Of a DNA stretch of 64,000 bases, positions 8,890-18,090 are shown in pieces (positions within the stretch are counted from its first letter, which is position 1; the number at the start of each line of letters is the position of its first letter). The stretch comes from Bordetella parapertussis (GTDB lineage Bacteria > Pseudomonadota > Gammaproteobacteria > Burkholderiales > SG8-41): positions 1-64,000 of the forward strand of contig CAMDRT010000013.1 of NCBI GenBank assembly GCA_945906815.1, given 5' to 3'. Under the pieces are notes generated by a model. It had not been told where the DNA came from, made no database searches, and was given only the letters and a program-made list of their open reading frames with translations. The position numbers were made by a program, and so were the translations under genes.

Positions 8890-9891
8890 TTACTTCCCGC
8901 CACGTGTCACCAGTCCCAGTTCGCTCAGCATAGTCGTCAGCAATCCAAATTCGGCGTCGAGCCGCCGCCGCGTTTCCGCAGCGGCGCTAAACCCGTCCGC
9001 CCATCCATTGTCCGCAAGTTCCCGGCGCCATTCATCCGATTTGGCCATGCGCGCGAACGCCTGATCCCAGTACGCGATCTGCGCAGCCGTGAGTCCCCTG
9101 GGCGCGATGAAACCGCGCCACGCATAATACTCGGCATCGATGCCCTGCTCGTGCAAGGTCGGCACGTTTTCGAAACCACCGTCCTGCCGCTGCGCCGCGC
9201 TCACGCCCAGCGCGCGCGCCTTGCCCGCGCGCATGTGCTGCAACGCACCGCCCTGGGTGCCCACCCACACATCGACATGGCCGCCCAGCGCCGCGCTCAT
9301 ACCCGCGCCGCCGGAGGCGAAGATCACCGTTTTGAGCAACTTCGGATCGATGCCGGCGCTTTTGGCCAGCATGCCGATCACGATATGATTTTGATTGCCG
9401 GGCGCGGTGGCAAACCCAAAAGACAGCGACGCCGGATCTTTTTTCAAGCGCGCAACGACCTCTCGGCCCGACACCAGCGGCGACTCGGCGCGGGTCCACA
9501 GCGCGATGTATTCGCGCATCAGGATATTCAGCGGCGTCAGGTCGCGGTAACTCAGCTTGCTCACGCCGACGATTTCGTTGGTGAGCAGGCCGGTGCTCAG
9601 CGTACACAGGTAGTGCGCGTCTTTTTCGTGCTGTGCCAGATAGGTATAGGCGATGCTGCCACCGCCACCCGGCTTGTTGACTACGCTGATGCTCGACAGC
9701 CCCAGCAGGTTTTGCAACAGCCGCTGCGGCACGCGCGCAGCACGATCACCGGCGCCACCGGCGCCGGAATTCACAATGATCTCGAGGTGCTTCGATGGTT
9801 TCCAATCCTGCGCGGCGGCGGTCCATGCGAACGCCGCAAACACGCAAGGGCCTGCCCACGCCAGTAAACCCCTGCGCGCTGGACGAATCAT
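8890..9891 (-). CDS. Bug/TctC-family solute-binding protein, divergent
   Basis: The open frame extends to 10200, but that part is an out-of-frame shadow of the hydrolase gene. The true start is the ATG at 9891, which gives a 333-residue protein beginning MIRPARRGLLAWAGPC and a signal ending at TAAAQ. The first family block is degenerate (LEIIVNSGAGGAGDRAARV instead of a PFxPGG form), and VVNKPGGGGSIAYTYL is also atypical. A Bug-like fold is still clear from the layout and from the YAWRGFIAPRGL block. This subtype often binds ligands other than simple dicarboxylates, which is an inference. It starts 7 nt after the stop of the upstream hydrolase gene, so the two probably share a transcript. Confidence 0.82.
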   Translation of the reverse strand: MIRPARRGLLAWAGPCVFAAFAWTAAAQDWKPSKHLEIIVNSGAGGAGDRAARVPQRLLQNLLGLSSISVVNKPGGGGSIAYTYLAQHEKDAHYLCTLSTGLLTNEIVGVSKLSYRDLTPLNILMREYIALWTRAESPLVSGREVVARLKKDPASLSFGFATAPGNQNHIVIGMLAKSAGIDPKLLKTVIFASGGAGMSAALGGHVDVWVGTQGGALQHMRAGKARALGVSAAQRQDGGFENVPTLHEQGIDAEYYAWRGFIAPRGLTAAQIAYWDQAFARMAKSDEWRRELADNGWADGFSAAAETRRRLDAEFGLLTTMLSELGLVTRGGK

Positions 9892-9898
9892 GCTGCTG

Positions 9899-11575
9899 TT
9901 ACTTCGGCGGAATAATCGGCAGCAGCAGATAGCTCGGTTTGTCGCCACCGGAGTGAATGGTGCTGACGCCGCCCTGATTGTAGTCCGCGGGAAAATGCGT
10001 GAAATGCTGCGTGCCCACGCCGTCGGCCGGCGAAATATCCAGACGCAGCTTGTGCCCTTTTTTGAACACCATGCTGGTGGCGATGATCTCCACCTGACAT
10101 TCCACCGGCTCGCCGGGCGCGAGCGGCAAGCGCTCGTCGTGCGCATGATACGGACGGAACGGCAGCGATTTCGCCGCATCGAGTTTGCGATGCGAGGCAC
10201 GCAGCCAGCCTTTGGTCACGCACTGCAGCGGCTCACCCATCTGCCCCATCTCCATCACATCGTTGCCCGCTGCATCGATGTTGCGCAGGGTAGCGAAGAT
10301 GTCCATGTCTTCCCGGGTGCTCGACACCCACAGCTTGAGCACTATGGGGCCGGTAACTTCGGTGTCCTGCGTCAGCGGCGGTGTTTCGAACGACACGCCG
10401 CGCGGTATTTTGCCGGGACGCGAGGGCGCGGCTGCACCATAACTCGCGCGCGCCACCTGAGCCAACGGCTGCGTCACCAGTGCGCCTTCCACCGCTTGCG
10501 CATCCGCGCTAGGTTCGCGGTCTATGCGCAGATACATTTTCGTCCACTGCGTGCGCGGAATCGGCCAATCGTCCTCGTGCCGGAACGCTGAGCGTGCGGT
10601 GCCGCCGGTGCGGATTTCGAGTTTCACCGGTGGTTCGTCCATGAAGCCGGTATCGATGCCCTTCAGCCAATGATCCAGAAAGCGCAACTGGTCAATGCGC
10701 CCCTCTTCGGAATAAAACGCGTGAAAATGCGTGCCACTGTGGATACGCAATTTCTTGTGTGTGGATTTCGCGCACAGCCAGGCCTCGGTATTGCCGCGCA
10801 GGTGCATGCCAAAACCACTCCAGTTGCCCGCGCTCAGCATTGGCACTTCGATCTTGTCCCAGCGCGCACTGGCCATGCGCCAATACTCGGAATCGAGATC
10901 ATTCCTCATGATGTGCCACAACAGATTGTTGTCGAAGGCGTCGGGATTGTAGGTGCGCGGCTGATCGAGCAGATTCCATGCGGTATTGCGGTTGTGCCAA
11001 CTGGTGATAAAGCCAAAGGCAAAGATACCGCCGTGATACGCCTGATCACGATACTGATCGGCGCGCCCTTCCCACGGAATGATCGCCTTTAATGAAGGCG
11101 GTTGCAGGCCCGCGACTTTCCATTGAAACGCCGCCAGATACGAAATGCCGCAGGTACCCACGTTGCCGCTGCACCAGGGCTGCTGCGCTACCCACTCGAT
11201 GCAATCGTAGGCATCGAGCGACTCCTGGTACGAACTCGGCTCCGACTTACCCGGCGATTTGCCGCTGCCGCGCGTATCCACGCGCAGCATTGCATAGCCG
11301 CGCGGGCACCACCATAGCGGGTTAACCGTTTCCCAGTTCATATAGGGGTTGGGTTTTTCTTCGAGATCGGGCGGCGGCACCCACAGCTTGTCTTTCATAT
11401 ACGGGCCCAGGCTCATGATCACCGGAAATTTCTCGCTGCTGCGCGCGTCTTTGGCCTGCGGACGAAAAATATCCGCGCACACACGCGTGCCATCGCGCAG
11501 CGGTATCCACACGTCTTTCTCGACGATCATTTGGTAATCCTGAGGCTGCGACATCGTGCCTTGGGTGAGTGCCAT
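9899..11575 (-). CDS. CocE/NonD-family (S15) hydrolase
   Basis: This 558-residue protein has the alpha/beta-hydrolase core of X-Pro dipeptidyl peptidase/cocaine esterase enzymes. DVWIPLRDGTRVCADIFRP is the family start, VDTRGSGKSPG (99-109) precedes the active site, and GTCGISYLA places the nucleophile at Ser145. A His in the SGTHFHAF stretch (about 280) is the likely general base. The C-terminal third (about 320-558) is the jelly-roll domain, with KLWVSSTREDMDIFATL and HKLRLDISPADG. No signal peptide is seen. It probably hydrolyses an ester or amide in the cytosol, and the following Bug genes may supply the substrate. It is the first gene of the run and a FadL-type porin is divergently encoded upstream. 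Confidence 0.87.
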   Translation of the reverse strand: MALTQGTMSQPQDYQMIVEKDVWIPLRDGTRVCADIFRPQAKDARSSEKFPVIMSLGPYMKDKLWVPPPDLEEKPNPYMNWETVNPLWWCPRGYAMLRVDTRGSGKSPGKSEPSSYQESLDAYDCIEWVAQQPWCSGNVGTCGISYLAAFQWKVAGLQPPSLKAIIPWEGRADQYRDQAYHGGIFAFGFITSWHNRNTAWNLLDQPRTYNPDAFDNNLLWHIMRNDLDSEYWRMASARWDKIEVPMLSAGNWSGFGMHLRGNTEAWLCAKSTHKKLRIHSGTHFHAFYSEEGRIDQLRFLDHWLKGIDTGFMDEPPVKLEIRTGGTARSAFRHEDDWPIPRTQWTKMYLRIDREPSADAQAVEGALVTQPLAQVARASYGAAAPSRPGKIPRGVSFETPPLTQDTEVTGPIVLKLWVSSTREDMDIFATLRNIDAAGNDVMEMGQMGEPLQCVTKGWLRASHRKLDAAKSLPFRPYHAHDERLPLAPGEPVECQVEIIATSMVFKKGHKLRLDISPADGVGTQHFTHFPADYNQGGVSTIHSGGDKPSYLLLPIIPPK

Positions 11576-11739
11576 ATTTATTTTTCCTGGTTGTGATTCT
11601 AATCAACAGCAAGGGATGGCTGGCCAACGCCGGCAACAGGTGCGGCCGAATCGACAGGGTGGTTAATCAAAATTGCACTGCGCATTTTAATCCGTGCATT
11701 ACAATTGCATAATAATGATTTTTTAGGTAAGGAAATGCC

Positions 11740-12984
11740 GTGAAAAAAATTACAACGTTATTTCTGCTTGTGGCTGGATTTCCTGGCATTTTACAAGCAG
11801 CGGCTTTCCAGTTGCTAGAACAAAACGCCAGTGGCCTCGGCAACGCCTATGCAGGTCAAGCCGCCGCAGCAGAAAATGCCAGCACTATTTTCTATAACCC
11901 TGCAGCGCTGACGCTGTTGCCCGGCGCTCAAATCTCTGGTGCAGCAGTCGCTATAAGACCGTCGGTAAAGTTCAGCGACGCGGGTGGGTCGATTGCGCCC
12001 ACAGGCGCTGCGCTACCCGCGGGCGGTGGCAACGGAGGTGATGCGGGCGGCTGGAACTACGTACCCAACCTTTATTTTTCCAAACAACTCAGTCCAAACC
12101 TGTGGGCGGGTATCGGCCTGACAGTGCCCTATGGGCTAAAAACGCACTATGACAGCAATTTTATTGGGCGTTTCCAGGCACAAAAAACGGAAATCAAGAG
12201 TTATGATTTGAATCCCAGTATTGCCTATAAGCTCAGCGATGCCGTTTCCCTGGGGGGAGGCATCAGCTATCAGCATCTTGAATTGAAGCTCAACCGTTCC
12301 GCCTTCATTGGCACTGAGGCCGCTTCGACTGTCGCCATCAGCGATAGCAACTGGGGGTGGAACGCAGGGGCACTCCTCATTCCCTCACCCGGCACCCGGA
12401 TTGGATTGTCCTATCGTTCGAGCATGAGTCATCACTTGCGGGGCACCATACAATTGAACGGCGCGCCGGGTTTTCCGACGACGGGCACTGCGCAGGTACG
12501 CCTCCCTGCTACCAGTTCTATCGCACTCTCGCAACAACTGTCGAGCCGCTGGCAGATGCTGAGTGACTTCACTTACACCACCTGGAGTTCCATCCAGGAC
12601 ACTCAGCTCGTGCTCGCGTCGGGCATTGTCGCCGATACCTTTAGATTCCAGTTTCAAGACAGTTGGCGCGTCGGGGTCGGCGCAAACTACGCCTGGTCAC
12701 CCGATATGACTTTAAAACTCGGCATTGCTTACGAAAAATCGCCGGCACATGACAAGAACCGCATGGTTGAGTTGCCTGACAATAATCGGATTGCGATTGC
12801 TATCGGTGGCAAGATAGCCCTTTCAAAAAAAACGAGTGTTAGCATGGGCTATCAGCATCTGTTCGTCTCCCGTGGCAGCATTAACCAGCAGAATGGCGTA
12901 GGCGTACTGGCACAGGGTTCGGTCATCGGCACTTACCACAACAGCGGTGACATACTCGCCATCCAATACACCTACGCTTTCTGA
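11740..12984 (+). CDS. FadL/OmpP1-family outer-membrane porin
   Basis: A GTG start at 11740 follows an AGGTAAGGA ribosome-binding site (11725-11733). The 414-residue product has a signal peptide (MKKITTLFLLVAGFPGILQAA) and then AFQLLEQNASGLGNAYAG and the TIFYNPAAL segment with the NPA motif (53-55) that defines FadL. The remainder is alternating beta-strand sequence ending in the aromatic C-terminus YTYAF, typical of outer-membrane barrels. FadL proteins move long-chain fatty acids or aromatic hydrocarbons across the outer membrane by lateral opening. It is divergent from the CocE-like hydrolase gene. Base composition looks lower in GC than the flanking minus-strand genes. Confidence 0.92.
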   Translation: MKKITTLFLLVAGFPGILQAAAFQLLEQNASGLGNAYAGQAAAAENASTIFYNPAALTLLPGAQISGAAVAIRPSVKFSDAGGSIAPTGAALPAGGGNGGDAGGWNYVPNLYFSKQLSPNLWAGIGLTVPYGLKTHYDSNFIGRFQAQKTEIKSYDLNPSIAYKLSDAVSLGGGISYQHLELKLNRSAFIGTEAASTVAISDSNWGWNAGALLIPSPGTRIGLSYRSSMSHHLRGTIQLNGAPGFPTTGTAQVRLPATSSIALSQQLSSRWQMLSDFTYTTWSSIQDTQLVLASGIVADTFRFQFQDSWRVGVGANYAWSPDMTLKLGIAYEKSPAHDKNRMVELPDNNRIAIAIGGKIALSKKTSVSMGYQHLFVSRGSINQQNGVGVLAQGSVIGTYHNSGDILAIQYTYAF

Positions 12985-13045
12985 TGGTTTTGTCTGCTCG
13001 CCGTGGCTGCCCCAACGTCATAGCTAGTCTGGGACGCGAGGGCAG

Positions 13046-16000
13046 TTACATATGATCGAGCTGCTCCATGTCGCGCAACGCGCCACATTTCTCAAACAGC
13101 GCTCGCGCTTGCGCGATATGGCTAAGCCGTGCGCTGCTCATTGCTGGAAATATCTTACTTGTTTCGCGGTGAGCAATCGCCAGCGCAAACGACATGTCAA
13201 GCCGACGCGCCCAAACCAAGCTCTTGCCAAACATGCGCTGCGCTTCCCCATCGCGCCCTGCCGTGCGCGCATAGACCCCACGCCAGATGAAATACATGGG
13301 ACGCGCAGTGGGATACATTCTTGCAAAGCTACGGAACCTGGACAGTACGGAAAGCAACGTCAGTCGCTCTTTGCTGGACCCTTGGGTAAGGGGTTTTGCA
13401 AAAAGGCTGGTCAGTACTTCGCCCAACCCATGGTAACCCGCCAGTAGATAGTAGGAGACCGTCTCCGACTGATGCATCTGCGTAATCACGCGTTCAGCGG
13501 CCCGTCTGGACTGGCGCAAATCGCCTGCGCGCAGATAGGCCTGTGCCATAATGCCATAGGCAAGGATGGCATCGGCACGGGACAGTAAAGTAGACGGTTG
13601 GTCACTTTCGCTCAGCAATTCTTCAAGCAGCTGCGTGGCATTGGCGTCACCACCCAGCGATAACGACAACGCGACCTGGCCGGTCAGCCCCCACAATCTC
13701 ACTTGAAGGATGCCTCTGCGAGAGCCCAGCATATACAATTCCTCATAGCGCTTTCTGGCTTCCAGAAGCTGACCATGGCGATGAAGGTTGATCGCACTTA
13801 CGAATTTTGCCTCCTCTAAGCGCCTATGGTCTCCAATCGATTCTGCAAGTTCTACTGATTTCAGAAGGTAAGCATCTGCCTCCCTCCAATGTCCTGCACC
13901 CGCATGATAAAGCCCAATAATCTCGTGCGCATAAGCGAGCGAGGGAATATGCCCTACCTTTGCCCCAGTGCTCAGTGCCAGCTTTTCGTAGCGCGCTGAA
14001 AGCCAGTACGCCGGCACCAAAGCGGTGGTCAAAGTCACATTGGAATAACTGCGCACAAGCTCGGGCGATGGCCCAGCTGTCTCGGCGAGATTCAATCCTG
14101 CGACAGCCGCATTCATGGACTCTGCTTTAGCATTTTCAATGTAGTAAATTTGCGCAAGCCGCTCGTTACCCTGCGCCATTTCAAGAAGCAAATCACTTTG
14201 CGGGCCCGTCTCACCTACAAACCAGCGAGGCCATAATCGATGAGCGGCCTGAACCAGTGATTCTTTTAGCAAACTGATGACATGTTGCCAAGGCGCACCA
14301 GGCGGCGGTCGCCCCAGCAGCGTTAAGGCATCGTTGATATGCTCTCGACTTTCCCGTAGTCGACCCAGTGCATAGAAGGCGTGCCCCAGTTTTAGTAACC
14401 ACCTTGCTCTTCGGCTCGAGTCTACAAGTCCTGGACTGGTTTTATCGATGGCCAACGCTTGGTTAAAAAAAACAACGGCTTCTTCATTTGCAAAATTGGT
14501 AAGGGCACGTATGCCCGCTAGCTCCAGGTATTGTAATGACTTGGTATTAATTTCTGCCTTGATATAGTGGTGCGCCAGGATGGCGTATATTTGTCCAAGA
14601 TCGGCGGCATATACTCGCTCATGCCATTCCGCAATAACTTTGTGCCACTCCCGGCGCTGCGAGAAAAGCAAAAGATTATAAGAAACCTGTTGCGTAATAA
14701 TTTGCTTAAAAATATATTGATTATCCAACGCTGTTGTTTCATCCTTGGTGAGAGCAACCGCTGTCAACCCCCCCAAGTCTTCCACAACCTTTTGCGGGTT
14801 AGCCCCCTCCGGCTGGACGTCAAGCATTAACCGTTCAGGAAAAGTCCTCCCCACAACGCTGGCCACCTTTAATAAGTATTGTTGGTCCGGCGTCAGTCGG
14901 TCGATACGCTCGGCTACGACCCCCTCGGCTGTATCGGGTATTGAGATCGTGCTCAAGTCCAATCCGGACTTCAGACTACACTTCCTTTTCTCAATAATGA
15001 GATGCCCAGCATCACGCAAAGCGTAAGCGAGCTCTACAATAAAGAACGGATTCCCGCCTGCCTTCTCGACTATGAGATGTGCCACGGGTGCAGACAAGGT
15101 ATCGACATCCAGCCTGTCGCAGGCCAGGGAAATAGCCTCTTCCGGCGAAAAATGGGAGAGCGTAATTTTCTCTGCGTACGGCGTTTGCAATAGTTGCTGA
15201 TACTCATTGGGGACGGATCCAGCGAGGGGCCGCAAGACCAAGACCAGCAGCATCGACTTCATTTCGCGTGCAAAGAGCAGCGCAACTACCCACGATGCAG
15301 AATCCATCCAATGGGCATCCTCGATCGTCACCAGCAGAGGCTTGCTGCCCATGAAATGCTGCAGGATTCCGAGCAACAAGTCTTTCGTATTTTCGAAACG
15401 CAGGTCCCCAGTGATCTGCTTGGTTAGCTCACTTTCAGGCAGGTCGATCTGGATTAATGGGTTTAATAATGGCGCCAAGCGTAATAATTTCGGAACCGGC
15501 GCAAGCAGATCGAGAACGTGGTCACGCCGAGCCTGAGCGTCACTGATCTGGTCTAAGCCGAGGAGTGCGCTAAATACGCTCCGCCAGGCATGGTAGGGTG
15601 TCGCGGACTTGATTGAATCTGCAGCGCCTGCCAAAAAATGTAAACCGCCCGATTGCGCCTTAGTTTCAATTTCTTCCACCAGGCGGGACTTACCGATACC
15701 CGCTTCACCCTCAACCATTACCACAGCGCTGAAACGGGTGGCTCCAGCCGCTGGAGATGCCATCTTCGCAGACAGTTTGGCCAGTTCACTAGATCGCCCC
15801 ACTAGCGCATAAGCGGATTGCGCACGGCCTGCGCCATTGGAGTGTGGGTGTAGTGGCCTGAAGATCTGGACCTTCTGAGCTTTGCCCTTTATTGTGGCAG
15901 GCTCCAGTATCTCAAATGCGAATGCTGCCTTGGCTGCATCATGCGTAGGTGCATCGCAAAGTATCGAGTCTGGAGCAGCTTGCATCAGGCGTGCCGCAAG

Positions 16001-17128
16001 GTTTACGACATCCCCCATGATCGTGTATTCGCAACGCCGCGAACTACCCACCACACCACAATAAGCGCGTCCGGTGGTCACACCAATAGCAGTCTTCAGG
16101 CCCAGCTGCTTCAACGTTGCATGCAATTCCAACGCCGCTAGTAAACCGCGCTGGGGATCATCCTCATGGGCGAGTGGGGGCAGGCCCATGACACCAATCA
16201 AAGTGACCCCTTTATCGTCGACGCTTAGCTTATTAACGCTACCTTCAAATTGATAAAGCGTGGTCTGCAAGTTGTGCATGAGACGCTGGGCTTCTTCAAG
16301 AGAAGTTGCGTGCGTAACGCTTGGAAGATTGACAAACAACACAGTAACCCGTCTCAGCTCAGCTACCCAGCTGGTATCCCCTGCTCCAAGTCGCGCCTTT
16401 ACCGCCGCCGGGACATAGGGCAGTAATAATTGCGTTTCAGGCGTAGAAAGAGGCGGGAGAGATAACTCTTTGGCAGGCAGTTTGGACTGTAAATGCTTAA
16501 CCAGTACAGTGCCATCCTCAGTCGGACTGCCCTCACCGGCCTCATCTAATAGCGACATGGCTTCTCGTGATACCACCACATCACCGGGCATCGCGTGGTG
16601 ATCTGCGCGACCCACTTGTAAAAAGGGGGCTCCAGCAATCATGAGTTCCCAGCGGCCGTAGACGCCACCGACATGCATACAAATGGCTGGACCAGCCCCC
16701 AGTGCCACCTTAAGTTCTAATGGTGAACTTGCATTCCGAGAAAAATTACGTATGGCTGCCTGCATTTCAATTGCACACTGCGTAGCACGCCTCGTCACTA
16801 CCGCCAGGGGTTCATCGGCAGTGGCCGGCCACAGGGCCAGTATGGCATCGCCGGCAAACTTTACAATGTCTCCGCCATGATTAACGATCACCTCAGTCAG
16901 ACAACCGAAGTAATCGCTGATGACATTAGACAATTCCTCCATGCCGACCGCTCCCGTGGCTGCAAGTTTTTCACTCAGAGCGGTAAATCCGGAGATGTCA
17001 GCAAAAAGTACAACGGTGTCAAAGGTTTCCGTTATCTCTGTGACTATAAGTCCCGCACCACCCGCTATTCGTCTGATAACTAGCGCAGGCACATAGCTGG
17101 CAATGCTTTCAATTTGGCGCGCAGGCAT
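13046..17128 (-). CDS. soluble adenylyl cyclase-like protein: two cyclase domains, AAA-type ATPase, TPR-like tail
   Basis: This 1360-residue protein starts with class III cyclase domain C1 (about 35-215): FADISGFTALSEK gives metal Asp44, and GGDIVKFAGDAILALW gives Lys90 and metal Asp94. Arg174 in QVGRADHH lies where mammalian sAC has its bicarbonate-site Arg. C2 (about 260-420) has VTVLFVNLPS, Lys300, and CEYTIMGDVVNLAARLM with Asn and Arg of the transition-state pair, while the metal Asp is replaced. An AAA_16-type ATPase follows, with Walker A GEAGIGKS (474-481) and Walker B LLVTIEDAHW (Asp604). The rest is helical repeat, TPR-like. The order C1-C2-ATPase-repeats is that of ADCY10. It should make cAMP in the cytosol, perhaps under HCO3- or Ca2+ control. 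There is no LuxR-type HTH. GC looks lower than its neighbours. Confidence 0.88.
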   Translation of the reverse strand: MPARQIESIASYVPALVIRRIAGGAGLIVTEITETFDTVVLFADISGFTALSEKLAATGAVGMEELSNVISDYFGCLTEVIVNHGGDIVKFAGDAILALWPATADEPLAVVTRRATQCAIEMQAAIRNFSRNASSPLELKVALGAGPAICMHVGGVYGRWELMIAGAPFLQVGRADHHAMPGDVVVSREAMSLLDEAGEGSPTEDGTVLVKHLQSKLPAKELSLPPLSTPETQLLLPYVPAAVKARLGAGDTSWVAELRRVTVLFVNLPSVTHATSLEEAQRLMHNLQTTLYQFEGSVNKLSVDDKGVTLIGVMGLPPLAHEDDPQRGLLAALELHATLKQLGLKTAIGVTTGRAYCGVVGSSRRCEYTIMGDVVNLAARLMQAAPDSILCDAPTHDAAKAAFAFEILEPATIKGKAQKVQIFRPLHPHSNGAGRAQSAYALVGRSSELAKLSAKMASPAAGATRFSAVVMVEGEAGIGKSRLVEEIETKAQSGGLHFLAGAADSIKSATPYHAWRSVFSALLGLDQISDAQARRDHVLDLLAPVPKLLRLAPLLNPLIQIDLPESELTKQITGDLRFENTKDLLLGILQHFMGSKPLLVTIEDAHWMDSASWVVALLFAREMKSMLLVLVLRPLAGSVPNEYQQLLQTPYAEKITLSHFSPEEAISLACDRLDVDTLSAPVAHLIVEKAGGNPFFIVELAYALRDAGHLIIEKRKCSLKSGLDLSTISIPDTAEGVVAERIDRLTPDQQYLLKVASVVGRTFPERLMLDVQPEGANPQKVVEDLGGLTAVALTKDETTALDNQYIFKQIITQQVSYNLLLFSQRREWHKVIAEWHERVYAADLGQIYAILAHHYIKAEINTKSLQYLELAGIRALTNFANEEAVVFFNQALAIDKTSPGLVDSSRRARWLLKLGHAFYALGRLRESREHINDALTLLGRPPPGAPWQHVISLLKESLVQAAHRLWPRWFVGETGPQSDLLLEMAQGNERLAQIYYIENAKAESMNAAVAGLNLAETAGPSPELVRSYSNVTLTTALVPAYWLSARYEKLALSTGAKVGHIPSLAYAHEIIGLYHAGAGHWREADAYLLKSVELAESIGDHRRLEEAKFVSAINLHRHGQLLEARKRYEELYMLGSRRGILQVRLWGLTGQVALSLSLGGDANATQLLEELLSESDQPSTLLSRADAILAYGIMAQAYLRAGDLRQSRRAAERVITQMHQSETVSYYLLAGYHGLGEVLTSLFAKPLTQGSSKERLTLLSVLSRFRSFARMYPTARPMYFIWRGVYARTAGRDGEAQRMFGKSLVWARRLDMSFALAIAHRETSKIFPAMSSARLSHIAQARALFEKCGALRDMEQLDHM

Positions 17129-17621
17129 GTAGGAGTTTACCTATCAGATTGTGAACAAGGATGTGACTGACTTCTTTGATCCGTGCGGCTTTCGGTTGGA
17201 TAGCGCTGTGCGGTGGCTCCACCAGTTTAGACAGAAAAATCGCGCTTTATAAGTGGCGTCTGAGAACGTTACGAGCGGTGAATCGTAGGGCACCGCGAAA
17301 TACATGTTACGCCGCCTTTGCTGCAGGCGGTAGCAGGTGGACGTCACTGCGGTCCGGGGCTTTTCGCATGATCTTGATCTAACCCACTGATTCCAATTGC
17401 ATATTTAAAGTTTATACACGCAATGACAACAGCCCATCGATGTGGCTTCAGACCCGGTCGGTCGTGTATCCCGCGTGTCGTGCAATCACGCAGCAGGATC
17501 CCGTCCGTTAAGCTTCGCCGGGCCGAGCAACGTTTGCATGGCCGCAGCCCGTTGACTAGCGTGCGCCGAGCCGGTAAACCGTCACGAAGTATATTAAAAT
17601 GCTAGCGGAAGGCGCACTGCA
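17129..17621. other. gene-poor interval between cyclase and PAS gene
   Basis: I recognise no gene in these 493 bases. Short open frames on both strands give no family motif. The interval holds the promoters for the divergent cyclase and PAS/MBL genes. An AT-rich patch at about 17395-17425 is the likeliest promoter zone. The composition differs from the flanks, and a decayed mobile element is possible, but no terminal inverted repeat or transposase motif could be confirmed. Confidence 0.4.
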
Positions 17622-18089
17622 GTGGCCTCCTGCCCGGCGCGTCGCTCTCTCGCTGCTGGTGCACCAGCTGTTGAGAGAAAACGTTGTGGAGTAATCGCCA
17701 TTTCCATCCAAAAATCCATTGAACTGATCCTCGCGCGGCAGTTAGCGAGTAGCCTTGCCATGCCGGTAGGCATTGTGGATGCAGCGGGTACGCTGGTTTA
17801 CTACAACGAAAATGCTGAGGTAATTCTGAATCAGCGGTTCGATGAAGCCGGCGATATGAAGGCGAGCGAGTGGACTAACCTCTTCAAGGTTGAGGATCTC
17901 GAGCGCAAGCCAATTCCCGTGGATGCATGGCCGCTGGTGATCGCCTATAAGGAGCAGCGTGCCGTGTCTGAAGTGGTGTGGCTGCGTTGCCGCGATGACG
18001 CTTGGCACAAGTTGTCGTTTACCGCCTTCCCGTTGATTGGCCAGCATGGGCGGTTTGAGGGTGCCATCACTATATTTTGGGAAGTGTAA
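17622..18089 (+). CDS. single PAS-domain protein
   Basis: The frame from a GTG at 17622 gives 155 residues. The first ~25 residues (Arg/Ala-rich) do not look like protein, and the conserved part begins at about SIQKSIELILARQLASSL, so the real start is uncertain and may use a non-standard codon near 17700. The rest is one PAS module: MPVGIVDAAGTLVYYNENAEVIL, then a helical linker and FEGAITIFWEV as the last strand. There is no output domain, so it presumably signals by binding a partner. Its stop (18087-18089) is one base before the ATG of the MBL hydrolase, so the two are co-transcribed and probably work together. Confidence 0.75.
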   Translation: MASCPARRSLAAGAPAVERKRCGVIAISIQKSIELILARQLASSLAMPVGIVDAAGTLVYYNENAEVILNQRFDEAGDMKASEWTNLFKVEDLERKPIPVDAWPLVIAYKEQRAVSEVVWLRCRDDAWHKLSFTAFPLIGQHGRFEGAITIFWEV

Positions 18090-18090
18090 T

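Noticed and set aside
9892-10200. N-terminal extension of the Bug gene ending at 8890
   Set aside because: The extension is an out-of-frame shadow of the hydrolase gene, and a signal peptide begins at the ATG at 9891.
17144-17347. 67-residue frame as a possible transposase fragment
   Set aside because: No DDE or HTH motif and no terminal repeats could be read.
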